DNA of 10,614 bases from assembly GCA_012727415.1 (NCBI GenBank), contig JAAYHI010000024.1, positions 1 through 10,614 on the forward strand, in the 5' to 3' direction. Source of the DNA: Bacillota bacterium (GTDB lineage: Bacteria > Bacillota > Proteinivoracia > UBA4975). The position numbers and the translations under genes were made by a program. A model generated the notes under the pieces. It did not search any database. It was not told the origin of the DNA and saw only the letters and a program-made list of their open reading frames with translations. Of the stretch, positions 1 through 6,440 are shown piece by piece (within the stretch, counting starts at the first letter, position 1; every line of letters begins with the position of its first letter).

Positions 1-1122
1 CAGCAATTGCAGGCTCTCTGCCGGGAGTAAAGTAATTAAACTTGCGGATGATAAACCGGAAGGAAAAGTAGTAGACCAGGCCGTAGGCAACCCCCAGGGG
101 AAAGATCAGCAGGGGGTTGGTGGCCAGGCGGTAATTCATAAAAAAGAGCGGCAGGGCATAGCCGTAATGGCGAATACCGAGAATGTAGGAAATGAACAGG
201 GCGCTGCCTGTCAGCAGACTGTGGAGGACAAAGAGCAAGGGGGCAGTAAAGATAAAGGCAAATTCCACCGGCTCGGTGATACCGGTTATAATCGAAGTCA
301 GCGCTGCCGTCAGCATAATCCCCGCAGTCTTTTTGCGGTTTTCCTTACGGGATTCATGGACCATGGCCAAGGCCGCTGCCGGGATGGCAAAGAGCATGAT
401 GACGAAAAATCCCCCGGAAAACGCACCGGCAGTGGGGTCCCCGGCATAGAACCGGCTCATCTCCCCGGTAACCACCTGGCCGCCGGCGTTAAAACTGCCA
501 AAGACGTGGAGCAGCAGGCTCTGCAGGATGTGATGCAACCCCGTGGGAATGAGCAGGCGGTTAAGCAGCCCGTAGACAAGGCGCCAGGCCCTCCGGTGGA
601 AAACACCCAATCCCCCGCGGCCAGAATTACATTATTCACCGGCGGCCAGAGATAGCCAAAGACCACCCCCGCTACCACCGAAACCAGGGCCGTGATAATG
701 GGGACAAAGCGCTTGCCGGAAAAGAAACCGAGGAATTCCGGGAAACGGATGTTGCGAAAGCGCCAATAAAGAGCTGCTGTATATGCGCCAACGATAATAC
801 CGCCGAGGATGCTCATATCATTGGGCTGGAATTCACCGCTGGCCAAAGTCATCCCCGGGTTGACGGCGCTCATCACCGCCTGCAGCACCAGATGGCCGGT
901 AACTGCAGCAAAGGCAGCCATGCCGTCAGAATCTGTGAAGCCAATTGCAACTCCCACGGCAAAGAGCAAAGGCAAGAAGTCTATGATAATGGCGTTGCCG
1001 GCGGCGGTGAAAAAGTCCGGGCCAAACTCGCCGATGGCCAACAACAGTGCCGCTACCGGCATGACAACAATTGGCACCATCAGGGCCTTAGCTGCCCTTT
1101 GCATTGTTCCCTTCCAGTTCAT
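1..1122 (-). pseudogene. PTS EIIC permease (glucose/N-acetylglucosamine superfamily), frameshifted and cut by the window edge
   Basis: This is the membrane permease component of a sugar phosphotransferase system. It moves a sugar across the membrane while the EIIB domain phosphorylates it. The first 181 codons (1122 to 580) read as EIIC, with hydrophobic segments such as MVPIVVMPVAALLLAIG and LPLLFAVGVAIGF. After GGPGA the frame breaks: the open frame runs on as low-complexity nonsense to a stop at 457. The reading frame one base away continues the family without interruption from VYGLLNRLLIPTGLHH (577 onward) through GITEPVEF (283-260), the superfamily's substrate-site signature, to FNYFTPGRE at the left edge. 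One base therefore appears to be missing near 578-583. The two parts add up to about 373 residues, close to a whole EIIC, so an EIIB domain probably follows off-window. The ATG overlaps the ChbG stop as TAATG, which implies translational coupling. The gene is either a true pseudogene or a sequencing error. Confidence 0.85.
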
Positions 1123-1937
1123 TACACCCTCTCCTCATTAAAAATCTTGTAGCTCACCACATCGATTGCCGCCCTGTCTATGGCCCCTTTAAAGGAATCG
1201 GAACACAGGAGTTCTGTCTCGGCAATCCGCTTCTCTGTCAGGGAGCTTATTGCCGCCAACTGCCCATCACCGGGAATGCCGGGGTGGGCATAGAGCTCGT
1301 GAATCCCGGAGCCCAGCTTGTGCAAATACCCGGCAATGCTTTCCTCTGTTTCCCCGGCAGCCTCAAGAGCTGCAACAGTGGCGGGTCTGCCCAGGGGGCA
1401 CTTTTCCGCCTGCCGCCAGGAGCGGGCGGCAATTCGCCGCTGTATGTCAGGGACAGGCATAAGTCGAAAGCTGGCGGGGCTGATAGCCCGCACTGCGGGG
1501 ATGCCAAATTCCCGCGCCAGTCGGCAGGCAATGGCCAGCAAAGGAGGCCAAAGATGTATATGGTGATGGCTGTCAAGGTGGGTGGGCTCAAGCCCCGCCT
1601 CCAGCAGGCGCTGGATTTGCGCCCGCCATTCCGCTTCTACCTCTTTGTTGTTCCAAACCAGCACCCGCCAAAATTGCCTCCGGAAATTGCCGGCAGCATC
1701 TACCAGGGATGGCACGCGCTCTGGCGGCAAAACAGGCTTGAGGGCAGTGATGGTCAGGTGCACCCCCACCCCCAGTGTCGGCGTCTTTGCCGCCAGGGCC
1801 ACCGCCTCCTGCCAGGCCAGCCCCCCCGCCATTAATGTTGCGGAAGTGAGGATTCCCTCCCGATGTGCCCGCATCACCGCCTGATTTATCCCCGGGGTGA
1901 GGCCGAAATCGTCGGCGTTTATGATAAGCTTTCTCAT
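1122..1937 (-). CDS. chbG: ChbG/YdjC-family carbohydrate deacetylase (chitooligosaccharide deacetylase type)
   Basis: This is a metal-dependent deacetylase of the YdjC/ChbG family, 271 residues long, a normal family length. Family members remove an acetyl group from chitobiose or related N-acetylated disaccharides, usually in their 6-phosphate form in the cytoplasm. Visible motifs are the N-terminal NADDFG (residues 7-12) with the catalytic/metal Asp pair, GVHLT (58-62), THLDSHHHIH (119-128) with the metal-binding histidines, and HPG (218-220). There is no signal peptide or membrane segment. The ATG at 1937-1935 overlaps the TGA of the upstream glycosidase as ATGA, and its own TAA overlaps the next ATG as TAATG, so all three genes are tightly coupled. 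The pairing with a GH4 enzyme mirrors chbF-chbG in E. coli, which supports the assignment. The true substrate (chitobiose, a GlcNAc-MurNAc fragment or another N-acetyl sugar) cannot be read from the sequence. Confidence 0.93.
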   Translation of the reverse strand: MRKLIINADDFGLTPGINQAVMRAHREGILTSATLMAGGLAWQEAVALAAKTPTLGVGVHLTITALKPVLPPERVPSLVDAAGNFRRQFWRVLVWNNKEVEAEWRAQIQRLLEAGLEPTHLDSHHHIHLWPPLLAIACRLAREFGIPAVRAISPASFRLMPVPDIQRRIAARSWRQAEKCPLGRPATVAALEAAGETEESIAGYLHKLGSGIHELYAHPGIPGDGQLAAISSLTEKRIAETELLCSDSFKGAIDRAAIDVVSYKIFNEERV

Positions 1938-3229
1938 TTTAAAGTAATGAAGTCCCCATGGGCCTGAATGTAGTCATTGAGGATTTTTTCGGCAATTTCC
2001 AGGGAAGGCACCAGGGGGTTGAGATTAAGTGCCCGCAGGGCTTTGTTGTAATCCTGTTCCATAGCAGCCTCCACCGTCAGGGTTTCATAAGCAGCAACCA
2101 ACTGCATCAGTCCCAGCATATCCGGGCTGGGCCTGTCCACATGCATTGGGCGCACCCCCCGCTTGTCAATGAGGCAGGGAATCTCCACACAGGCCTCAGG
2201 GTCCATACCGGGTACACAGCCCTGATTAATGACATTGACTATATATTCCTCGCCGGTATCGTTGTGAATGGCACTGAGAATTCCCACCATCAGTTCAGAA
2301 TGCCATTGCCCGCCGCGGCTCTTCCACAGGTGAGCATCCTCATGCCGGGCCACTTCTTCAAAATGTGCCAGCAGCTCTTTTTCAATGCCCTGCACCACTT
2401 CGCCCCGGGTCTTTTCCGCCGCCAGCTGCTCCTGCAGGCATTCCCTGGTCAGGTAGTAATATTGCAAATACGACGAAGGGATAACCCCTGTCTTCTTAAA
2501 GATGCGCAACATCATTTCGCTCTCATGGAGGGTCTTTTCGTCGTCGCCAGGCAGCATAGCAAGGATGTCGGTTTTCTCGGCCATGTCCTCCAGCATCGGC
2601 ATTATGTCCTTGCCTGCCACAAAGACTTTGCGGAACCAGCCCAGGTGGTTGAGGCCCACATAGTCCAGCTTGACCTGCTCCCGGGGCAGCTTGAGCAATG
2701 AAGCGATAAAATGCTGGACGCCGATGGGCACATCACAGATGCTGACGGCATTGATATCGGTGTACTTTGCCAGCATTGCCGCCACCATTCCCGACGGGTT
2801 GGAGTAGTTGATCAGCCAGGCCTCCGGGGCGTATTTTTTTATGTCCTGGGCAATGGCATACATCTCCGGCAAAGTCCGCAACGCCATGGCAAATCCCCCT
2901 GGCCCCACTGTCTCTTGGCCGATAACTTCATATTTCAAGGGAATTTTTTCGTCCAGCACCCTGCCTGCCAGGCCGCCAACGCGAATCTGACAGAGAATAA
3001 ATGCGGTGTCGCAAATAGCCGCGATGCGATCAGCAGTGGCAGTAACCCTGACCTCCGGCAATGCCTCAGAGATCATTTTCCTGACTATGGCTGTCACTGT
3101 TTGCAGTTTGGTCTCGTCAATATCCATCAGGCACAGTTCATTAAAGGGCACATCCCGGTGAATCTTAATTAAACCCTCAACTAAACCGGGTGTATATGCG
3201 CTGCCGCCGCCAATTACAGAAATCTTCAT
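1934..3229 (-). CDS. Glycoside hydrolase family 4 enzyme, probable 6-phospho-beta-glucosidase
   Basis: This is a 431-residue GH4 enzyme (LicH/CelF/ChbF group). The family hydrolyses 6-phosphorylated disaccharides in the cytoplasm by an NAD+- and Mn2+-dependent oxidation-elimination mechanism. The N-terminal GGGSAYTPGL (7-16) is the NAD-binding Rossmann loop. NPSG (144-147) lies in the sugar-phosphate region. C165 in ICDVP and H195 in GLNHLGW are the expected metal ligands, and one of the tyrosines in SSYLQYYY (252-259) is the likely catalytic base. The ATG at 3229 follows a purine-rich GGGAGGAAGG site, so the start is secure. It leads a three-gene operon with ChbG and a PTS EIIC. ChbG next door suggests activity on (deacetylated) chitobiose-6-phosphate like ChbF, but cellobiose- or another beta-glucoside-6-phosphate is also possible. 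An alpha-specific GlvA/MelA-type activity looks less likely. Confidence 0.93.
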   Translation of the reverse strand: MKISVIGGGSAYTPGLVEGLIKIHRDVPFNELCLMDIDETKLQTVTAIVRKMISEALPEVRVTATADRIAAICDTAFILCQIRVGGLAGRVLDEKIPLKYEVIGQETVGPGGFAMALRTLPEMYAIAQDIKKYAPEAWLINYSNPSGMVAAMLAKYTDINAVSICDVPIGVQHFIASLLKLPREQVKLDYVGLNHLGWFRKVFVAGKDIMPMLEDMAEKTDILAMLPGDDEKTLHESEMMLRIFKKTGVIPSSYLQYYYLTRECLQEQLAAEKTRGEVVQGIEKELLAHFEEVARHEDAHLWKSRGGQWHSELMVGILSAIHNDTGEEYIVNVINQGCVPGMDPEACVEIPCLIDKRGVRPMHVDRPSPDMLGLMQLVAAYETLTVEAAMEQDYNKALRALNLNPLVPSLEIAEKILNDYIQAHGDFITLK

Positions 3230-3259
3230 TTTCCTTCCTCCCTCACTTTCTTCCTAGTA

Positions 3260-3289
3260 ATTATCCACCTGCAGGCAAATTTCCTGCAA
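3260..3289 (-). promoter_or_regulatory. Possible sigma-A promoter for the GH4-chbG-EIIC operon
   Basis: On the minus strand, TTGCAG (3289-3284) and GATAAT (3265-3260) are separated by 18 bases. The -10 matches consensus at 5 of 6 positions and the -35 at only 3 of 6. It lies 31 bases before the GH4 start codon. The feoB-GH4 gap is only 68 bases and has no clear U-tailed terminator, so read-through from feoB is an alternative. Confidence 0.4.
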
Positions 3290-3290
3290 G
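3268..3290 (-). repeat. Inverted repeat in the feoB-GH4 gap (operator or weak terminator)
   Basis: The minus strand reads CTTGCAGG, seven bases, then CCTGCAGG. TGCAGG pairs perfectly with CCTGCA and the stem extends by a wobble pair. It overlaps the -35 and spacer of the candidate GH4 promoter, as an operator for a local regulator would. No T-run follows, so it is a poor intrinsic terminator for feoB. It does not match the CcpA cre consensus. Confidence 0.4.
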
Positions 3291-3297
3291 CTTTCGC

Positions 3298-4953
3298 CTA
3301 TATTATTGCTGCCAGCAGACCTCCTGCCAGCAGGGCGACGGCAAGAGAAGTGAGGGTAATTGCAAACCCCATCAGCAGTCCATGCTCCTTGATAATTACC
3401 AACACCGAGGCGATACAGGGGACAAACAGGGTCATGGTCATCAGGGCGACAAAGCGCTGGCCGGCAGAAAGCTCAATGGTCAGCAAACCTGCAGCGCCAA
3501 AGTCCCGCCGAATAAGGCCCATGATAAATGCCCTCACCACCGTGGGCGGCAGCTTCAGCCAGGCCTCGGTCACTGGAGCCGCAAGTTTCTCCATGGCTGC
3601 CAGCCCTCCCCAATAGTCCAGCAGGGTAATGAGGCAGGCGCTCAAGACAAATAAGGGCAGGGCATCTTTGAGGAAGGCCTTTGATTTGGCCCAACTCTTG
3701 CTCAGGATGTTGCGGGGCCGGGGCAGCCGCAGCCGGGGAAGCTCAAGAAACAAACCGTCGGAACGGCCTGGCATTGTCTTGTTGAGGATGACCCCCGCCA
3801 TAACAAAGATGACCATCAACAGCAATCCATACAGCACCAGCCAGCCGTACCCCATGGTGGCCAGCATCATGGCAATGACCCCCGTCTGGGCGGAACAGGG
3901 AACAGCCAGTCCCAGCAAAAAGGCGAGAATTATCCTCTCCCGCTTGGTTGTGAGCATCCTGGTGGATATTACCGCCATGGTCACGCAGCCGAAACCCAGT
4001 ATTAATGGAATCACGGCCTTGCCGTTGAGGCCCAAAGGCCGAAAGGTATTGTCCAGCAATACTGCCAGCCGGGGCAGGTAGCCGGAATCCTCCAGCAGGG
4101 AGAGCAGCAGGTAAAAGCTAAAGACCAGGGGCAATAGCAATCCTATGCCATAGGCGACAGCCATGGTGAAGATACCAAATTCGCCAACGAGTACATGCTG
4201 CAACAGGCCTTGGGGCAGCACCTTTTGGAGGATGGTCACCAGGGGCGGCAACAGCCAGCGTTTGAAGACAACCCCCTCGGTAAAATCCACCACTTCCCCC
4301 GCCACCAATCTTCCCACTGCCCACCAGATAAAAGCCATGACCAGGGCTGCTGTGAAAAGGCCGCTTAAGGGACGGGTCAACCATTTGTCCAGGGGAGAAA
4401 GCTGAGGTTTTCCCTGAAAAGCTGCAATTGCCTGGTAAATTTCATTGGCGCGCCGCCGCAACATGTCGCCGTCCTGATCCCGCAGCCTCTGCCTTTTCCC
4501 CGGGCCTATAGTTTTCACCACCTGGCCCAGTTCTGCCATGCCTTCTCCCGTGGCAGCCGCCCCGGCTACCACCGGGACGCCCAGCAATGTCTCCAGCCTT
4601 GCCAGGTCCAGCTGCAGTTGCTGCCGGCGCACTTCGTCCATCATGTTGACCAGTACCACCATAGGCACCCCTCTCGCCGACAGCTGCAATGTCAGGTACA
4701 AGTCCCGGCGCAAACTGGTGCCATCGACAACGTTGATGATGACATCGGCATCAGACAGCAGGGCCTCCGTCAACCTTTCCTCATCATTTGACCCGTTTAA
4801 AGCATATACTCCCGGGGTGTCGGTGACAGGATTTCCCTGCCACAACCCGCGGCTGATGTCCACTGTAGTTCCCGGATAATTGGACACCTCAACATATCTT
4901 TTTGTGAGATTGGTAAAGACCAGGGATTTACCCACATTGGGATTGCCGGCCAT
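3298..4953 (-). CDS. feoB: Ferrous iron transport protein B (FeoB), short variant
   Basis: This is a GTPase-coupled Fe2+ permease of the cytoplasmic membrane, 551 residues from the chosen ATG. The N-terminal G domain shows G1 GNPNVGKS (3-10), G2 GTTVD (28-32), G3 DTPG (45-48), G4 NMMDE (103-107) and G5 AAATGEG (132-138). The membrane part starts near residue 198 and carries the two repeated gate regions, GFGC (320-323) with VPCSAQ (351-356), and FVPCIAS (510-516). It is shorter than the 650-750 residues common for FeoB. The first gate reads GCVTMA instead of the usual GCNVPA, so a conserved Pro is absent. The frame is open up to a TTG at 5076, but that stretch is a Gly/Arg-rich shadow of feoA, so I chose the ATG two bases after the feoA stop. 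The P-loop then begins unusually close to the N terminus and no good Shine-Dalgarno is visible; coupling to feoA would explain initiation. A related metal such as Mn2+ is possible but unproven. Confidence 0.92.
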   Translation of the reverse strand: MAGNPNVGKSLVFTNLTKRYVEVSNYPGTTVDISRGLWQGNPVTDTPGVYALNGSNDEERLTEALLSDADVIINVVDGTSLRRDLYLTLQLSARGVPMVVLVNMMDEVRRQQLQLDLARLETLLGVPVVAGAAATGEGMAELGQVVKTIGPGKRQRLRDQDGDMLRRRANEIYQAIAAFQGKPQLSPLDKWLTRPLSGLFTAALVMAFIWWAVGRLVAGEVVDFTEGVVFKRWLLPPLVTILQKVLPQGLLQHVLVGEFGIFTMAVAYGIGLLLPLVFSFYLLLSLLEDSGYLPRLAVLLDNTFRPLGLNGKAVIPLILGFGCVTMAVISTRMLTTKRERIILAFLLGLAVPCSAQTGVIAMMLATMGYGWLVLYGLLLMVIFVMAGVILNKTMPGRSDGLFLELPRLRLPRPRNILSKSWAKSKAFLKDALPLFVLSACLITLLDYWGGLAAMEKLAAPVTEAWLKLPPTVVRAFIMGLIRRDFGAAGLLTIELSAGQRFVALMTMTLFVPCIASVLVIIKEHGLLMGFAITLTSLAVALLAGGLLAAII

Positions 4954-4955
4954 GA

Positions 4956-5189
4956 CTATTTTCTTTTTGTCCGCAGAGGTGCGATTTGAATGCTCCTGGC
5001 CACTTCTCCTCCCACCGCCACCAATTGTCCCCCGCTGCCGATAATTACCGGCCCCCCCTTTTGTCTGGCGACGCAATATACATCCTCTCCTTCTCCTATC
5101 CCTAAGGAATTAGCCTGTTGGCGCACTTTGGCGTCCTTAATCTTCAGCACAATGTATCTTTTGCCGGGGAACGCTGCTAACAAGTTCAT
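4956..5189 (-). CDS. feoA: FeoA-family ferrous iron transport accessory protein
   Basis: This is a 77-residue cytoplasmic SH3-like protein that partners FeoB in Fe2+ uptake. The body fits the FeoA pattern: FPGKRYIVLKI (7-17), then VRQQANSLGIGEGEDVYCV (22-40), corresponding to the family's R-x-L-x-x-L-G-[LI]-x-x-G-x-x-[VI] core, then GGPVIIGSGGQLVAVGGEVARSIQI (45-69), the ordinary FeoA tail. The ATG at 5189 has a GGAGG site at 5196-5200 with six bases of spacing. The gene lies two bases upstream of feoB, a normal feoAB pair. An A9 tract sits just upstream on the coding strand (5207-5215). I see no convincing Fur box or near-consensus promoter in the roughly 60 bases between this gene and the preceding terminator, so its control is open. 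Confidence 0.9.
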   Translation of the reverse strand: MNLLAAFPGKRYIVLKIKDAKVRQQANSLGIGEGEDVYCVARQKGGPVIIGSGGQLVAVGGEVARSIQIAPLRTKRK

Positions 5190-5248
5190 CCGCTTCCTCC
5201 CACTGCTTTTTTTTTGCTACGATATTCAAGTACTTTTCCCTTTATACC

Positions 5249-5271
5249 AAAAAGCCAGGGACTTCCCTGGC
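5249..5271 (-). terminator. Intrinsic terminator of the ATP-grasp ligase gene
   Basis: On the minus strand the stem is GCCAGGG, loop AAGT, CCCTGGC, seven perfect GC-rich pairs, followed by TTTTT. The stem begins at the base right after the ligase TAG (5274-5272), so transcription ends almost with the gene and feoAB forms a separate unit. Confidence 0.92.
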
Positions 5272-6342
5272 CTATGCCACATGGCCCTGCTGACGCAGGA
5301 TTGATAATTTTTCATCTGCTGCCGCCACCGGTCCGGTCAGGTCCCCTCCCAGGCCGCTGCGCTGCAGCCCATAATACAGCAGCAGGTTGATAAAGCCCAC
5401 ATAGTCCATGTTTACCGCCGCCGTCATTCTCGCCAGCGAACCTGCCCGGCCCAGTGACGGCGTGCCATTGACATCAATAACCCGCAATTGTCCTGAAGCA
5501 TCCTCCTTTATGTCAACCCGCACCACATCGGCGCAGCCAAGGGACTTGTATGTTTTGACAGCCAAGTCCCGCAGCCGCAAGTACAGGGGATCCTCAGGGG
5601 GGATAATTTCTATGGTCATTTCGTTTCTGGACTCGGCTTTTTTTACTTCTGTGGAACGCACCAGGTTTTCCGCAAAGGCCACCGGCGGCAAGACTACGGG
5701 CTTGCCATTGCCAATAACGCCTACCGTGTATTCCAGCCCCGGCAAGTATTCCTCCGCCACCAGGCCAATGGGCCCCAGCAAATCATAGAGTTCTTCCATA
5801 CGCCTTACCAGTGCAACAGGCGATGCCACCACCGAACCGGAATCGATGCCGACGCTGTTGCCGCCGCCGGCGGGTTTAAGAAACAGCGGGTATTTGTCAT
5901 TTTCCGCTGCAAAAGCCCTGGCAATCATTGGCGTGGGCAGTGACCTGTACCAGGGAATGCTGACCCCGGTCCGGGAAAGAACTGCATAGGTCAATTCTTT
6001 GTGCCTGCACAGTTCCATAGCCTCGGCAGGCGAATGGGAACTGGGAATCCCCATCTCAGCCAATGTCTTGCGGACCAAAGCGGCTCCAGTACCGTCGTAA
6101 AGGGTGGCGGGGCTGTCCAAAAAGCCTTCAGCAATAACAAAGGCAAAATCCGGACGCCACCGGCGAAAGCACTGCTCCAGCTGCTTCCGTGACCGCAGGT
6201 TTATGGACAGAGTTTCATATCCCCCCAGGGACAACGCTTCTTCCACTGCAGCGATCGTCCTGTTGGTAGTACATTCGCTGAATACACCTCTTCTCTCCGC
6301 TGTTGGCACCCAATTATAGATGAACGCGATCTTTCCTGCCAA
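5272..6342 (-). CDS. Divergent D-alanine--D-alanine ligase-like ATP-grasp enzyme
   Basis: This 356-residue cytoplasmic enzyme has an ATP-grasp fold like Ddl, which joins two amino or hydroxy acids through an acyl-phosphate. ATP-binding elements are FLKPAGGGNSVGI (154-166), close to the Ddl loop KPAxxGSSVG, and VAEEYLPGLEYTVGV (195-209). The metal triad is D277, D290 and N292, with the same 13- and 15-residue spacing as D257/E270/N272 of E. coli DdlB but with Asp replacing the Glu. The end of the active site reads NGTPSLG instead of NxxPGMT, and the N terminus lacks the usual GGxSxEHxVS motif. Dipeptide-ligase activity with another substrate is therefore as likely as true Ddl. The start is TTG at 6342, supported by AGGAGG (6350-6355) seven bases upstream. 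The gene stands alone between terminators, next to neither mur nor van genes in this window. Confidence 0.88.
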   Translation of the reverse strand: MAGKIAFIYNWVPTAERRGVFSECTTNRTIAAVEEALSLGGYETLSINLRSRKQLEQCFRRWRPDFAFVIAEGFLDSPATLYDGTGAALVRKTLAEMGIPSSHSPAEAMELCRHKELTYAVLSRTGVSIPWYRSLPTPMIARAFAAENDKYPLFLKPAGGGNSVGIDSGSVVASPVALVRRMEELYDLLGPIGLVAEEYLPGLEYTVGVIGNGKPVVLPPVAFAENLVRSTEVKKAESRNEMTIEIIPPEDPLYLRLRDLAVKTYKSLGCADVVRVDIKEDASGQLRVIDVNGTPSLGRAGSLARMTAAVNMDYVGFINLLLYYGLQRSGLGGDLTGPVAAADEKLSILRQQGHVA

Positions 6343-6349
6343 TTGCCAC

Positions 6350-6355
6350 CCTCCT
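6350..6355 (-). promoter_or_regulatory. Shine-Dalgarno site that fixes the TTG start of the ligase
   Basis: The minus strand reads AGGAGG, then seven bases, then TTG. No ATG or GTG with a comparable site is near, and the following residues (AGKIAFIYN) form the expected first beta strand. The TTG at 6342 is therefore the likely start. Confidence 0.8.
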
Positions 6356-6408
6356 ATTTGAATGCAAGCTAATCTAATCTATTCGTTGGCAGATTACATT
6401 ATCCTTGT

Positions 6409-6439
6409 AAAATAAAAAAACCTGCGGTTTTCCCGCAGG
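6409..6439 (-). terminator. Intrinsic terminator of the ABC exporter operon
   Basis: The minus strand has CCTGCGG, loop GAAAA, CCGCAGG, then eight T residues and a further T-rich stretch. The stem starts two bases after the TAA of the second ABC gene (6443-6441). This is a strong rho-independent terminator that closes the operon. The rest of the gap to the ligase (6356-6408) holds AT-rich sequence with a short ATTAG-type direct repeat, but no promoter I would defend. Confidence 0.95.
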
Positions 6440-6440
6440 G

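Noticed and set aside
167..655. Plus-strand open frame of 162 codons
   Set aside because: It is antisense to the second half of the EIIC gene, where the minus strand reads conserved EIIC sequence including GITEPVEF. It exists because the antisense codons avoid stops.
1104..1835. Plus-strand open frame of 243 codons
   Set aside because: It is antisense to chbG, and its translation is Gly/Pro/Arg-rich with no recognisable family.
3280..3300. Possible CcpA cre site near GCGAAAGCTTGC before the sugar operon
   Set aside because: The conserved central CG and the symmetric TG/CA ends of the cre consensus are not present.
4954..5076. N-terminal extension of FeoB from a TTG at 5076
   Set aside because: The 41 extra residues are Gly/Arg-rich and overlap feoA in another frame; the purine-rich stretch before the TTG is explained by feoA codons for GEGED.
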